Origin: Nocardia brasiliensis ATCC 700358
GTDB lineage: Bacteria; Actinomycetota; Actinomycetes; Mycobacteriales; Mycobacteriaceae
Direction of reading: 5' to 3'
DNA: 64,000 nt
Assembly: GCF_000250675.2 (NCBI RefSeq)
Contig: NC_018681.1
Span: forward strand, 9,300,001 to 9,364,000
Position 1 is the stretch's first letter. Every line of letters begins with the position of its first letter. Below, piece by piece: positions 41,248 through 49,077 of this stretch. A program made the position numbers and the translations under genes. The notes beneath the pieces are model-generated. The model saw nothing but the letters and a program-made list of their open reading frames with translations, had not been told where the DNA came from and did not search any database.

Positions 41248-42482
41248 TCAGGCCCGGTGCCGGCCGAAGCGACGATTCGGCCGCGCGCCATGGAACCGGG
41301 CACCACGGGGGACATCCGGCACCGGGGTGGACCCGGCCGATTCGAACAGCGCCGCGATGCCGTGGTCGTGGCCGAGCGCGATGGCCTCCAGTCCGTAACT
41401 CCCGTTGGTCCGGGCGAGTTCGTGCAGCATCGTGGTCATGATGCGCAGGCCGGTCGCGCCGACCGGATGCCCGAGCGCGATGGTCGAACCGTTCACATTG
41501 AGCCGTTCCCGCGGATCGAAATCCCAGGCCCTCGTCAACGCCAGCACCTGCACCGCGAACCCCTCGTCCACCTCGACCAGATCGAGGTCGTCGAGCCGCA
41601 GCCCGGTGCGCCCGAGCAGCTTGGCCACGGCCGGTGCGACGCCGAGAGTCGCTGGGCCCGAATCACTTCCGGCCGCGGCCCAGCCGACCAGGTACGCCGT
41701 CGGCGTCAGGCCGAGATCCGCGAGCCGATCCTCGGCGACCACCAGGCAGGCGGCCGCGCCGCGCCGGTGTGCGCTCATGTTGCCCATGGTCACCACACCG
41801 TCCGACCGCAACGGGCGCAACGCCGCCAAGCTGTAGGCGGAGACCTCGTCATCGACCCCCTCATCGCGCAGGATCCGGTGGCCCCCAGTGCCTTCGCTGC
41901 CTCGATCGTGCCCGCGCAGGCCATGGGCGGGCTCATCGATCACCCCCACCGGAATCACCTCGGCGGCGAACTTGCCCTGCCGCCAGGCGCGCGCCGCCTT
42001 GCGGTGACTGGCCACCGCGAACTCGTCGGCGTCGGCCCGGCCGATGCCGTAGTAGCGCGCCAGGTCCTCGGCATTCGCCAAAACAGCGGGGTCGACCGGC
42101 ACGCCGGGGCGAGCGCCGACCGCCGGGGCGCACTCCACCCGCCCGCCACCACCACGTCGGCGGCACCGGTCTGCACCATCATCGCGGCCGTGAGCACCGC
42201 TTGCAGGCCGCTGCCGCAACGCCGATCGGTGAGAAAGCCGGGTACGGCCAACGGTAGACCCGCACCCCGCGCGGCCGCTCTGCTCAGTTCGGGCCCCGCG
42301 GGCAGCCCGCCGTCGACGCAGGCCAGCGCGACATCTTCGACCCGGGCCGGGTCGATGCCGGAACCTTCGACCACCGCGGCGAGCACGGTCGAGGCCAGCC
42401 ATTCCGGCGGCATCCCGGCCAGTGCGCCCCCTTCGATCCCGCTCGGCGTGCGGACCGGCGCGACGATCGCGGCTCTTTTCAC
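41248..42482 (-). pseudogene. Frameshifted thiolase (acetyl-CoA acyltransferase-like)
   Basis: The N-terminal half starts at GTG 42482 (VKRAAIVAPVRTPSG) behind AGGAG and contains the nucleophile in D-R-R-C-G-S-G-L-Q. It runs to V-V-V-A-G-G near 42140. There the thiolase reading moves to another frame (VECAPAV...LANAEDLARYYGIGR). About 25 residues expected between these blocks are also missing. The C-terminal half has N-G-S-T-I-A-L-G-H-P-V-G-A-T-G, so its His is kept. However, the second catalytic Cys (usually CIGGGQG) is replaced by A-L-G-H-D-H-G, and NEAF reads D-E-G-F. The tail after ALFES looks like readthrough. Frameshift, internal loss and missing residues together point to a decayed gene rather than a single sequencing error. 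Confidence 0.72.
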
Positions 42483-42902
42483 CTGGCTCTCCTTCCCCCG
42501 GCCGCGTCCGCACCGCACCGGCACTGCCGGTCGAGGTGGACGCGGCCGCTGCCGTGCCCATCGGTGCACGTCAGCGGGTACATCTCGGGGAAAGGTGACC
42601 ACAGATTTGTTGCCGCCGTGTGACGATCGGCGCGTCGTGATTTCAACCCGAGGTTTTGTTCCGGGCGACCTTGCTCGAATCCTGTTCCGTTTTAGTCGAG
42701 TTCGAAGTGTTTGCGGTCCGTTCACCGCTCTGCGCTGTCTGTTGAAGCGACATGGAATGTGGCGCAAATCACGGGCATCCCGGCGGGTCCGGAATGCCGG
42801 GACCCCGCTCGAGCGATAGCGGGGGTGTCGTATGGTGCTGGGCATCACATTCGATTGCGGAGGGAATCGATCCCCCCGCACAGCAGAGCGAGGCATCCAC
42901 CT
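42483..42902. other. 420-base intergenic region before the sdh operon
   Basis: No gene is seen. It includes the divergent promoters of the thiolase remnant and the sdh operon. TCCCGGC and GCCGGGA form a 7-base inverted repeat at 42778-42802. No -10/-35 pair is convincing. Confidence 0.5.
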
Positions 42903-43733
42903 GTGAGTGCCGCACCGACCGCCACCCCGGAGACGGGGACCGGCGTCTTCAGCAAGACCAGGGCCCGAATCTCCGAGCGCACGCTGCGTACCGATCGATG
43001 GTGGGTACCGCCGTTGATCACGGTGCTCGGGCTCGGCGCGTTCGTCATCTACGCGACGATCAGATCCTATGTGCGAACGGCATATTGGGTGCCGGACTAC
43101 CACTACCTGACGCCGTTCTATTCCCCGTGCCTGAGCACCTCGTGCGTCGAGGGGTCCAGTCACTTCGGCACGCCGTTCGGCGACCTGCCCGCGATCCTGC
43201 CGCTCGGCTTCGTCGTGCTGCCGTTCCTGCTCGGCTTCCGTTTGACCTGCTATTACTACCGCAAGGCCTACTACCGGGCCGTGTGGTTCTCCCCGCCCGC
43301 CTGCGCGGTCGCCGAGCCGCACGCCAAGTACACCGGTGAGACCCGGTTGCCGCTGATCATCCAGAACGCGCACCGCTACTTCTTCTATGTGGCGCTGCTC
43401 GTTTCGGTGATCAACACCTATGACGCGGCGGTCGCGTTCCACGGCAAGGACGGCGGTTTCGGTTTCGGCCTCGGCAATATCGTGCTGTGGGTCAACGTGA
43501 TCCTGCTGTGGGCTTACACCCTGTCCTGCCATTCCTGCCGGCATATCGCGGGTGGTCGGCTCAAGAACTTCTCCGCGCATCCGGTGCGCTATTGGTTCTG
43601 GACCCAGGTCTCCAAATTGAACACCCGGCATATGGCGCTGGCCTGGACCACGCTCGGCACCCTCGTGCTGACCGACTTCTACGTCATGTTGGTGGCCAGC
43701 AAGACGATTTCGGACTTGCGGTTCATCAACTGA
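42903..43733 (+). CDS. sdhC: Sdh1-type succinate dehydrogenase membrane subunit
   Basis: A 276-residue membrane anchor encoded directly before the flavoprotein and iron-sulphur subunits. It has five or six hydrophobic helices (for example WWVPPLITVLGLGAFVIYA, and LPLGFVVLPFLLGF). His residues in I-I-Q-N-A-H-R-Y-F-F, C-H-S-C-R-H and N-T-R-H-M could ligate haem. This is the single large anchor of the mycobacterial Rv0247c-Rv0249c type (Sdh1), which passes electrons to menaquinone. The GTG at 42903 is the best start, with GCGAGG 11-15 bases upstream. The periplasmic loop with CLSTSCVEGSSH is a notable conserved Cys pair. Confidence 0.82.
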   Translation: MSAAPTATPETGTGVFSKTRARISERTLRTDRWWVPPLITVLGLGAFVIYATIRSYVRTAYWVPDYHYLTPFYSPCLSTSCVEGSSHFGTPFGDLPAILPLGFVVLPFLLGFRLTCYYYRKAYYRAVWFSPPACAVAEPHAKYTGETRLPLIIQNAHRYFFYVALLVSVINTYDAAVAFHGKDGGFGFGLGNIVLWVNVILLWAYTLSCHSCRHIAGGRLKNFSAHPVRYWFWTQVSKLNTRHMALAWTTLGTLVLTDFYVMLVASKTISDLRFIN

Positions 43734-43763
43734 TCCGCCTCAACCCCAGGAGTATTCGCGGCC

Positions 43764-45704
43764 ATGCCAGAAGTGGAACGGCACAAGTACGACGTCGTCG
43801 TGATCGGAGCCGGTGGCGCCGGATTGCGCGCGGTGATCGAGGCCAGGGAACACGGCCATTCCGTCGCGGTGGTGTGCAAATCCTTGTTCGGCAAGGCGCA
43901 CACCGTGATGGCCGAAGGCGGCTGCGCCGCGTCGATGGGTAATGCCAACGAGAAGGACAACTGGCAGACCCATTTCAAGGACACGATGCGCGGCGGCAAG
44001 TTCCTGAACAACTGGCGCATGGCCGAACTGCATGCCCAGGAGGCGCCCGACCGGGTGTGGGAGCTGGAAACCTATGGGGCACTGTTCGATCGGACCGCCG
44101 ACGGCCGGATCAGCCAGCGCAACTTCGGTGGCCACACCTACCCGCGGCTCGCACACGTGGGCGACCGGACCGGCCTGGAGATCATCCGCACCATGCAGCA
44201 GAAGATCGTCTCGCTGCAGCAGGAGGACTTCGCGGCGACCGGCGACTACGAGTCGCGGATCAAGGTCTTCTCCGAGTGCACGATCACCGAACTGCTCAAG
44301 GACGGCGACCGCATCTCGGGCGCGTTCGGCTACTGGCGCGAATCCGGCCGTTTCATCCTGTTCGAAACGCCCGCAGTGGTTTTGGCGACCGGCGGCATCG
44401 GCAAGTCGTACAAGGTGACCTCGAACTCGTGGGAGTACACCGGTGACGGTCACGCGCTCGCGCTGCGCGCCGGCGCGACGCTGATCAACATGGAGTTCCT
44501 GCAGTTCCACCCGACCGGGATGGTCTGGCCGCCGAGCGTCAAGGGCATCCTGGTCACCGAGGGTGTGCGCGGCGACGGCGGGGTGCTCAAGAACACCGAA
44601 GGCAAGCGGTTCATGTTCGACTACATCCCGCCGGTCTTCAAGGGGCAGTACGCCGAGACCGAGGAAGAAGCCGATCAGTGGTTGCGCGACAACGATTCCG
44701 CGCGCCGCACGCCCGACCTGCTGCCCCGCGACGAGGTCGCGCGGGCGATCAACGAGGAGGTCAAGGCAGGCCGCGGTACCCCGCACGGCGGAGTGTTCCT
44801 CGATATCGCCTCGCGGATGCCCGCCGAGGAGATCGTGCGGCGACTGCCCTCCATGCACCACCAGTTCAAAGAGCTCGCCGACGTGGACATCACGAAGGAG
44901 CCGATGGAGGTCGGCCCGACCTGTCACTACGTGATGGGCGGCGTCGAGGTCGATCCCGATACCGGCGCGGCGACCGTGCCCGGATTGTTCGCGGCCGGTG
45001 AGTGTTCCGGCGGCATGCACGGCTCCAACCGGCTGGGCGGCAACTCGCTCTCGGATCTGCTGGTGTTCGGCCGCCGGGCCGGCCTGGGCGCGGCCGCGTA
45101 CGTCGAACGGCTCACCGAACGTCCCGCGGTCTCGGATGCCGATATCAGCGCGGCCGCGAAAGTGGCGCTGGCACCGTTCGATCCGCCGGCCGAGGGCGCG
45201 GGCGAGAACCCGTACACCCTGCACACCGATCTGCAGCAGACGATGAACGACCTGGTCGGGATCATCCGCAAGGAACACGAGGTGCGCGAGGCGCTCGCCA
45301 AGCTCGACGAGCTGCGTGCCCGGTTCCAGCAGGTCACCGTCGAGGGTCACCGCCAGTTCAACCCGGGCTGGCACCTCGCGCTCGACCTGGAGAACATGCT
45401 GCTGGTCAGCGAGTGCGTGGCGAAGGCGGCGCTGCTGCGCACCGAGAGCCGCGGCGGGCACACCCGCGACGATCACCCGTCGATGGATGCCGACTGGCGC
45501 AACAAGCTGTTGGTATGCGCGGTGGATCAGAGCACGACGGGCCAGGCCATCCCCGACGTCACAGTGACGCCCAAGGACCAGGTTCCGATGCGGCCGGAGC
45601 TGCTCGCCCTTTTCGACCTCGGCGAGCTCGAAAAGTACTACACCCCGGCCGAACTCGCCGGGCACCCGGCGACAGCCGGGAATTCGACAGAGCGAGAGGC
45701 GTAG
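43764..45704 (+). CDS. sdhA: Succinate dehydrogenase flavoprotein subunit (Sdh1 type)
   Basis: A 646-residue flavoprotein, the length I recall for the mycobacterial Sdh1 subunit. The FAD motif is G-A-G-G-A-G (15-20), and the covalent FAD site is K-A-H-T-V with His 46. Substrate-site motifs include F-H-P-T-G, T-E-G-V-R-G-D-G-G and C-H-Y-V-M-G-G. G-M-H-G-S-N-R-L-G-G-N-S-L is the C-terminal FAD segment. It oxidises succinate to fumarate in the TCA cycle and respiratory chain. It starts 30 bases after sdhC and is separated from sdhB by two bases, so the three genes form one operon. Confidence 0.94.
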   Translation: MPEVERHKYDVVVIGAGGAGLRAVIEAREHGHSVAVVCKSLFGKAHTVMAEGGCAASMGNANEKDNWQTHFKDTMRGGKFLNNWRMAELHAQEAPDRVWELETYGALFDRTADGRISQRNFGGHTYPRLAHVGDRTGLEIIRTMQQKIVSLQQEDFAATGDYESRIKVFSECTITELLKDGDRISGAFGYWRESGRFILFETPAVVLATGGIGKSYKVTSNSWEYTGDGHALALRAGATLINMEFLQFHPTGMVWPPSVKGILVTEGVRGDGGVLKNTEGKRFMFDYIPPVFKGQYAETEEEADQWLRDNDSARRTPDLLPRDEVARAINEEVKAGRGTPHGGVFLDIASRMPAEEIVRRLPSMHHQFKELADVDITKEPMEVGPTCHYVMGGVEVDPDTGAATVPGLFAAGECSGGMHGSNRLGGNSLSDLLVFGRRAGLGAAAYVERLTERPAVSDADISAAAKVALAPFDPPAEGAGENPYTLHTDLQQTMNDLVGIIRKEHEVREALAKLDELRARFQQVTVEGHRQFNPGWHLALDLENMLLVSECVAKAALLRTESRGGHTRDDHPSMDADWRNKLLVCAVDQSTTGQAIPDVTVTPKDQVPMRPELLALFDLGELEKYYTPAELAGHPATAGNSTEREA

Positions 45705-45706
45705 CG

Positions 45707-46453
45707 ATGGGTTACGACGCCAAATTCCGCGTATGGCGCGGCGATCTCGAGGGCGGCGAACTGCACGACTTCACCGTGGCGGTGAACGAGGGCGAGGTGG
45801 TGCTCGACATCATCCACCGGCTGCAGGCGACGCAGGCCCCCGATCTGGCCGTGCGCTGGAACTGCAAGGCGGGCAAGTGCGGATCGTGCTCGGCCGAGGT
45901 GAACGGGCGGCCGCGGCTGCTGTGCATGACCCGGATGTCCACCTTCACCGAGGCCGAGGTCATCACGGTGACCCCGATGCGCACCTTCCCGGTGATCAAG
46001 GATCTGGTCACCGACGTCTCGTTCAATTACCAGAAGGCGCGCGAGATTCCGTCGTTCACCCCGCCCGCGGATCTGAAGCCGGGCGACTACCGGATGAAGC
46101 AGGTGGACGTCGAGCGCTCGCAGGAGTTCCGCAAGTGCATCGAATGCTTCCTGTGCCAGAACACCTGCCACGTGGTGCGTGACCACGAGGAGAACAAGAC
46201 GTCGTTCGCCGGGCCGCGGTTCCTGATGCGGATCGCCGAGCTGGAGATGCACCCGCTCGACGTCGGCGACCGGCGCGATTTGGCGCAGGACGAACAGGGT
46301 CTCGGCCTCTGCAATATCACCAAATGCTGTACCGAGGTCTGCCCGGAACATATCAAGATCACCGACAACGCGTTGATCCCGATGAAAGAGCGCGTGGCCG
46401 ATCGGAAATACGATCCGCTGGTGTGGTTGGGCAACAAGCTGTTCCGCCGCTGA
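45707..46453 (+). CDS. sdhB: Succinate dehydrogenase iron-sulphur subunit (Sdh1 type)
   Basis: A 248-residue electron-transfer subunit. The [2Fe-2S] ligands are in N-C-K-A-G-K-C-G-S-C with a further L-L-C. The [4Fe-4S]/[3Fe-4S] ligands are in K-C-I-E-C-F-L-C-Q-N-T-C and C-N-I-T-K-C-C-T-E-V-C-P. It carries electrons from the flavin in SdhA to the quinone site at the membrane subunit. The ATG lies two bases after the sdhA stop, so it is co-translated. A 16-base perfect hairpin ends the operon. Confidence 0.94.
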   Translation: MGYDAKFRVWRGDLEGGELHDFTVAVNEGEVVLDIIHRLQATQAPDLAVRWNCKAGKCGSCSAEVNGRPRLLCMTRMSTFTEAEVITVTPMRTFPVIKDLVTDVSFNYQKAREIPSFTPPADLKPGDYRMKQVDVERSQEFRKCIECFLCQNTCHVVRDHEENKTSFAGPRFLMRIAELEMHPLDVGDRRDLAQDEQGLGLCNITKCCTEVCPEHIKITDNALIPMKERVADRKYDPLVWLGNKLFRR

Positions 46454-46463
46454 AATACCCGGA

Positions 46464-46498
46464 TGCGCACCGGCCGAGACATTCTCGGCCGGTGCGCA
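46464..46498. terminator. 16-bp perfect hairpin terminator of the sdh operon
   Basis: TGCGCACCGGCCGAGA pairs perfectly with TCTCGGCCGGTGCGCA around CAT, 10 bases after sdhB. It lies between convergent genes and can work for both. Confidence 0.85.
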
Positions 46499-46519
46499 CT
46501 GCTATTTCCGGACCACCTT

Positions 46520-46717
46520 TTACAAGATCGCGACCACGCCGAGGGCTACCACCCACACCAGCGCCCCGACCAGCAGCGCCTGCACCAGTGAACCGGTGAG
46601 GAGGAAGACGCCGATCGAGGTCACCGCGAACAGCAGCGTGACGATCAGCCATTCCACCCAATCGCCCGGACGTAATTTCTTGTACGGGGAGTGGGAGTTC
46701 TTCAACCCACGGTCCAT
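46520..46717 (-). CDS. Small membrane protein (65 aa)
   Basis: After a hydrophilic start (MDRGLKNSHSPYKKLRPGDW) there are two hydrophobic helices, WLIVTLLFAVTSIGVFLLTG and LVQALLVGALVWVVALGVV, separated by a short turn. The ATG at 46717 is chosen; a TTG at 46735 would add six residues. Neither has a clear ribosome site. I do not recognise the family. It converges on the sdh operon across the hairpin. Confidence 0.6.
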   Translation of the reverse strand: MDRGLKNSHSPYKKLRPGDWVEWLIVTLLFAVTSIGVFLLTGSLVQALLVGALVWVVALGVVAIL

Positions 46718-46817
46718 AAAGTATGGGCTACCCAAATGTTATCCAAGCGAAACGCTCGACCACGGCGCGTCGACGAGCCCGGCCAGCATCCGCCGCGGCC
46801 AGGCCGTCCTGCCGTTA

Positions 46818-47042
46818 CTACTGCGGACGGTCGAACTCACCGTCCTGTACGCCCGCCGTGAACGCCGCCCACTCGGCGGGTGTGAAGACCAGCACGGGCC
46901 CGTCCGGGTTCTTGCCGTCGCGCAGGGCGACGTGTCCCTCGGCCAGCAGCGCCACCTCGACGCTGTCGTTACCCGCCGTTTCGCCCGCCGTGCGCCAGGT
47001 CGCGCCGGACAGGTCGACATTCGCACCACTGTTGACACTCAC
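46818..47042 (-). CDS. DUF397 protein, copy 1
   Basis: A 74-residue DUF397 protein, recognised from the pattern D-L-S-G-A-T-W-R..., then S-V-E-V-A-L-L, V-A-L-R-D-G-K-N-P-D-G-P-V-L-V-F-T-P-A-E-W. Such proteins are usually encoded beside XRE-family DUF5753 regulators in actinobacteria and work with them, possibly as antitoxin-like or co-regulatory partners. It is the last gene of the leftward XRE-DUF397-DUF397 set. Confidence 0.85.
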   Translation of the reverse strand: MSVNSGANVDLSGATWRTAGETAGNDSVEVALLAEGHVALRDGKNPDGPVLVFTPAEWAAFTAGVQDGEFDRPQ

Positions 47043-47072
47043 GAGTCGAACTCCTTGATCAGCGCCACGCGC

Positions 47073-47276
47073 TCAGGCGCGGGTGAATTCGCCGCCGGCC
47101 ACACCGGAGGTGAATATGTCCCATTCCGCGGGGGTGAAAACCAGGGCCGGGCCGCCGGGATTCTTGCTGTCGCGCACGCCGACCTGCCCGCCGTCGAGAA
47201 AGGCCACCTCGACACAATCCTTGCTACCACTGCGGGTGCTCGTAAACCACTGCGCCCCAGCCAGATCGATACTCAT
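47073..47276 (-). CDS. DUF397 protein, copy 2
   Basis: A 67-residue DUF397 protein (DLAGAQWFTSTRSG, CVEVAFLDGGQVGVRDSKN, FTPAEWDIF). Its ATG overlaps the stop of the XRE regulator gene by four bases (ATGA), so the two are translationally coupled. The second DUF397 gene starts 31 bases downstream. Confidence 0.85.
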   Translation of the reverse strand: MSIDLAGAQWFTSTRSGSKDCVEVAFLDGGQVGVRDSKNPGGPALVFTPAEWDIFTSGVAGGEFTRA

Positions 47277-48226
47277 GCCGCAAACTCCTTCGCTACCTGC
47301 CGGAGCAGATGTCTACTGGTTTGAATATCCAGCGCGGCGCGCTGGAGGCACGCGTGTGCCCGATGGTACCGCTGCACGTCGACCGGTCTTTCGAGGTAGA
47401 GATCCCCGGTGAAACCTTCTACATACACAACTGGGGGCTCTACCGGATGTCCCTTGCTATCTGTGCCGAACTCGAGCACGGTGAAAGGCCCCGTGGAATC
47501 TCCGAGCGGAATGCCGGCCGCGAACGGCAGGATACGCACAGCAACATTGTCGTTGGTACTCAAATCCGCAAGATGTCGTAGCTGCGCCGCCATCACTTTG
47601 GCGCCACCGACCACGCGGCGCAAGACCGACTCGTGCAACACCACGGCAACGGTCGCGGGGGAGGCCCGCCGGGAGATCAGGGCCTGGCGCTGTAACCGCA
47701 ACTGCACCCGGCGTTCCAGTTCCGCCTCGGAATCACCCGGGTAGCCGAGACGATGCAGCGCCTTTGCGTAGTCCGCGGTTTGCAGCAGACCCAGTACCAG
47801 TTCCGATTGGTAGGAACTGAGTTGCTGGGCCGATGCTTCCAAACCCACGTAGACATCGAAGTTTTCGGGTATCAGGTCACCGTAGGCATGCCACCAGCTC
47901 TTGACCGCGGCCTGCTGGGCCAGGCCCTTGAGACCGTCGGCCAGCTCGTCCGGAATGCCGTAGATGCGGCACAGCTCTTGGATATCGATGGTGCGGATGC
48001 GGTCGGCCTGGCCCTTCTCCAACCGCTGCAAAGTGCTTGCGCCCCACTCCATCAGCCGCGAGGCCTCGGCGATGGTGAGACCCGCCTGGGTGCGCCAATC
48101 TCGCAGGTACCGGCCCAGCTGCCGGCGCGGTAGGGTAGAGGAAGCGCTCTCGGTACCGGACGGTCTGTCGTGATTTCCGGACACTCGCTCCGAACTCGTT
48201 GACGCTCTTGCCGAACTCGCTGACAC
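47273..48226 (-). CDS. XRE-family regulator with DUF5753 domain
   Basis: A 317-residue regulator with a helix-turn-helix at about residues 35-95 (RRQLGRYLRDWRTQAGLTIAEAS, then WGASTLQRLEKGQ). A C-terminal DUF5753 sensory domain follows (YVGLEASAQQLSSYQSELVLGLLQT, RQALISR, and LPFAAGIPLGDSTGPFTVLEF). This class pairs with DUF397 proteins and often controls development or secondary metabolism. The GTG at 48226 is the only upstream start. The Ser/Arg-rich first 30 residues are probably disordered. Confidence 0.87.
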   Translation of the reverse strand: MSASSARASTSSERVSGNHDRPSGTESASSTLPRRQLGRYLRDWRTQAGLTIAEASRLMEWGASTLQRLEKGQADRIRTIDIQELCRIYGIPDELADGLKGLAQQAAVKSWWHAYGDLIPENFDVYVGLEASAQQLSSYQSELVLGLLQTADYAKALHRLGYPGDSEAELERRVQLRLQRQALISRRASPATVAVVLHESVLRRVVGGAKVMAAQLRHLADLSTNDNVAVRILPFAAGIPLGDSTGPFTVLEFGTDSKGHPVEPPVVYVEGFTGDLYLERPVDVQRYHRAHACLQRAALDIQTSRHLLRQVAKEFAA

Positions 48227-48496
48227 AGCACGCTCCGTTCTGTGTTCGGCTGCTCACCCGCGGACAGGCGGGGGCAACCAGCAAGCTCGGTTCCCCGTCA
48301 CTTCGCTTGGGCAGCGGGCTCTTTCGTCCACTATGGAGAATCCTGCCCTCCCGGCTGGTTTTCGTGCTGGGAATTCGCGCGAAATTTTTGGATATCCATC
48401 GCGGGCGTTGTTTCACCTCCCCGGCAATGGTGTGCTGGAAGTATGCCCGGCGTTGTCCGGGCACTCACCAGGAGTCGCCCGCAGGAACGAGGAGTC

Positions 48497-48817
48497 ATGG
48501 CTGTACATGTCATCGCGTCGTCCTTGATGACCAGCGATCTCACTACCCACCGAGCACGCAGCGTCGGAGACGGCAGCTGGGTGGTGTCCTACCTGCCCGG
48601 TCGCACGCTGACGTGCGCGCAGGCCGTGGCGGCGCTGCGGGTTGCCGAAGTGGTGCCGGCGCTGCTGGACGTGGTCGGCGACCTCGCCGACGAGGTCGGG
48701 CTCACCGCGCTGGAGGCGGTGGGGATGGCGGTGCGGCAATCATCCTGGGAAACCGAGCATCCGGTTCCGTCTCGAAATCGGTGGCGAGCCACGGCCCTGC
48801 CGGCGGGAGTCGCCTGA
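48497..48817 (+). CDS. Hypothetical protein (106 aa), coupled to a 68-aa protein
   Basis: The ATG follows CGAGGAG. The product begins MAVHVIASSLMTSDL, then has a short strand region (SWVVSYLPGRTLTCAQAV) and a helical middle (ALRVAEVVPALLDVVGDLADEVGL). I do not recognise a family with certainty; it resembles small actinobacterial proteins encoded near XRE/DUF397 loci. Its stop overlaps the ATG of the next gene by one base. Confidence 0.6.
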   Translation: MAVHVIASSLMTSDLTTHRARSVGDGSWVVSYLPGRTLTCAQAVAALRVAEVVPALLDVVGDLADEVGLTALEAVGMAVRQSSWETEHPVPSRNRWRATALPAGVA

Positions 48818-49023
48818 TGCAGCTCACCAATCTCAACATGCATGTGGCGGCGATGCTGGCCTGTGGCGCCGACCCCGGCATCATGACCGTCGAACAAGCC
48901 CACGCGGCAATGCAATTGCATCTCGACTGCACCGTGGACCGCTGTCGCGTGCGGCGGCGAGCCCGGACCACGCTGGTCGAGGAGGGCCGCTGCGTCCTGG
49001 ACGAACGCGCACTGCCCTGCTGA
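48817..49023 (+). CDS. Hypothetical small protein (68 aa)
   Basis: Begins MQLTNLNMHVAAMLACGADPG at an ATG overlapping the stop of the preceding gene, so it is translationally coupled. It contains four Cys (ACGAD, LDCTVDRC, GRC) plus a C-terminal Cys, and a basic stretch C-R-V-R-R-R-A-R-T-T that could contact nucleic acid. There is no membrane helix. The function is unknown. Confidence 0.6.
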   Translation: MQLTNLNMHVAAMLACGADPGIMTVEQAHAAMQLHLDCTVDRCRVRRRARTTLVEEGRCVLDERALPC

Positions 49024-49077
49024 GCCCGCTGCGCGCCTGAGCCGAACCCGCGCCGATCCGTTACCGTTGCCTGCGCG

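Noticed and set aside
42778..42802. TCCCGGC/GCCGGGA inverted repeat as the sdh operator
   Set aside because: Short GC arms of this size are frequent in this DNA, and the position relative to a promoter is unclear.
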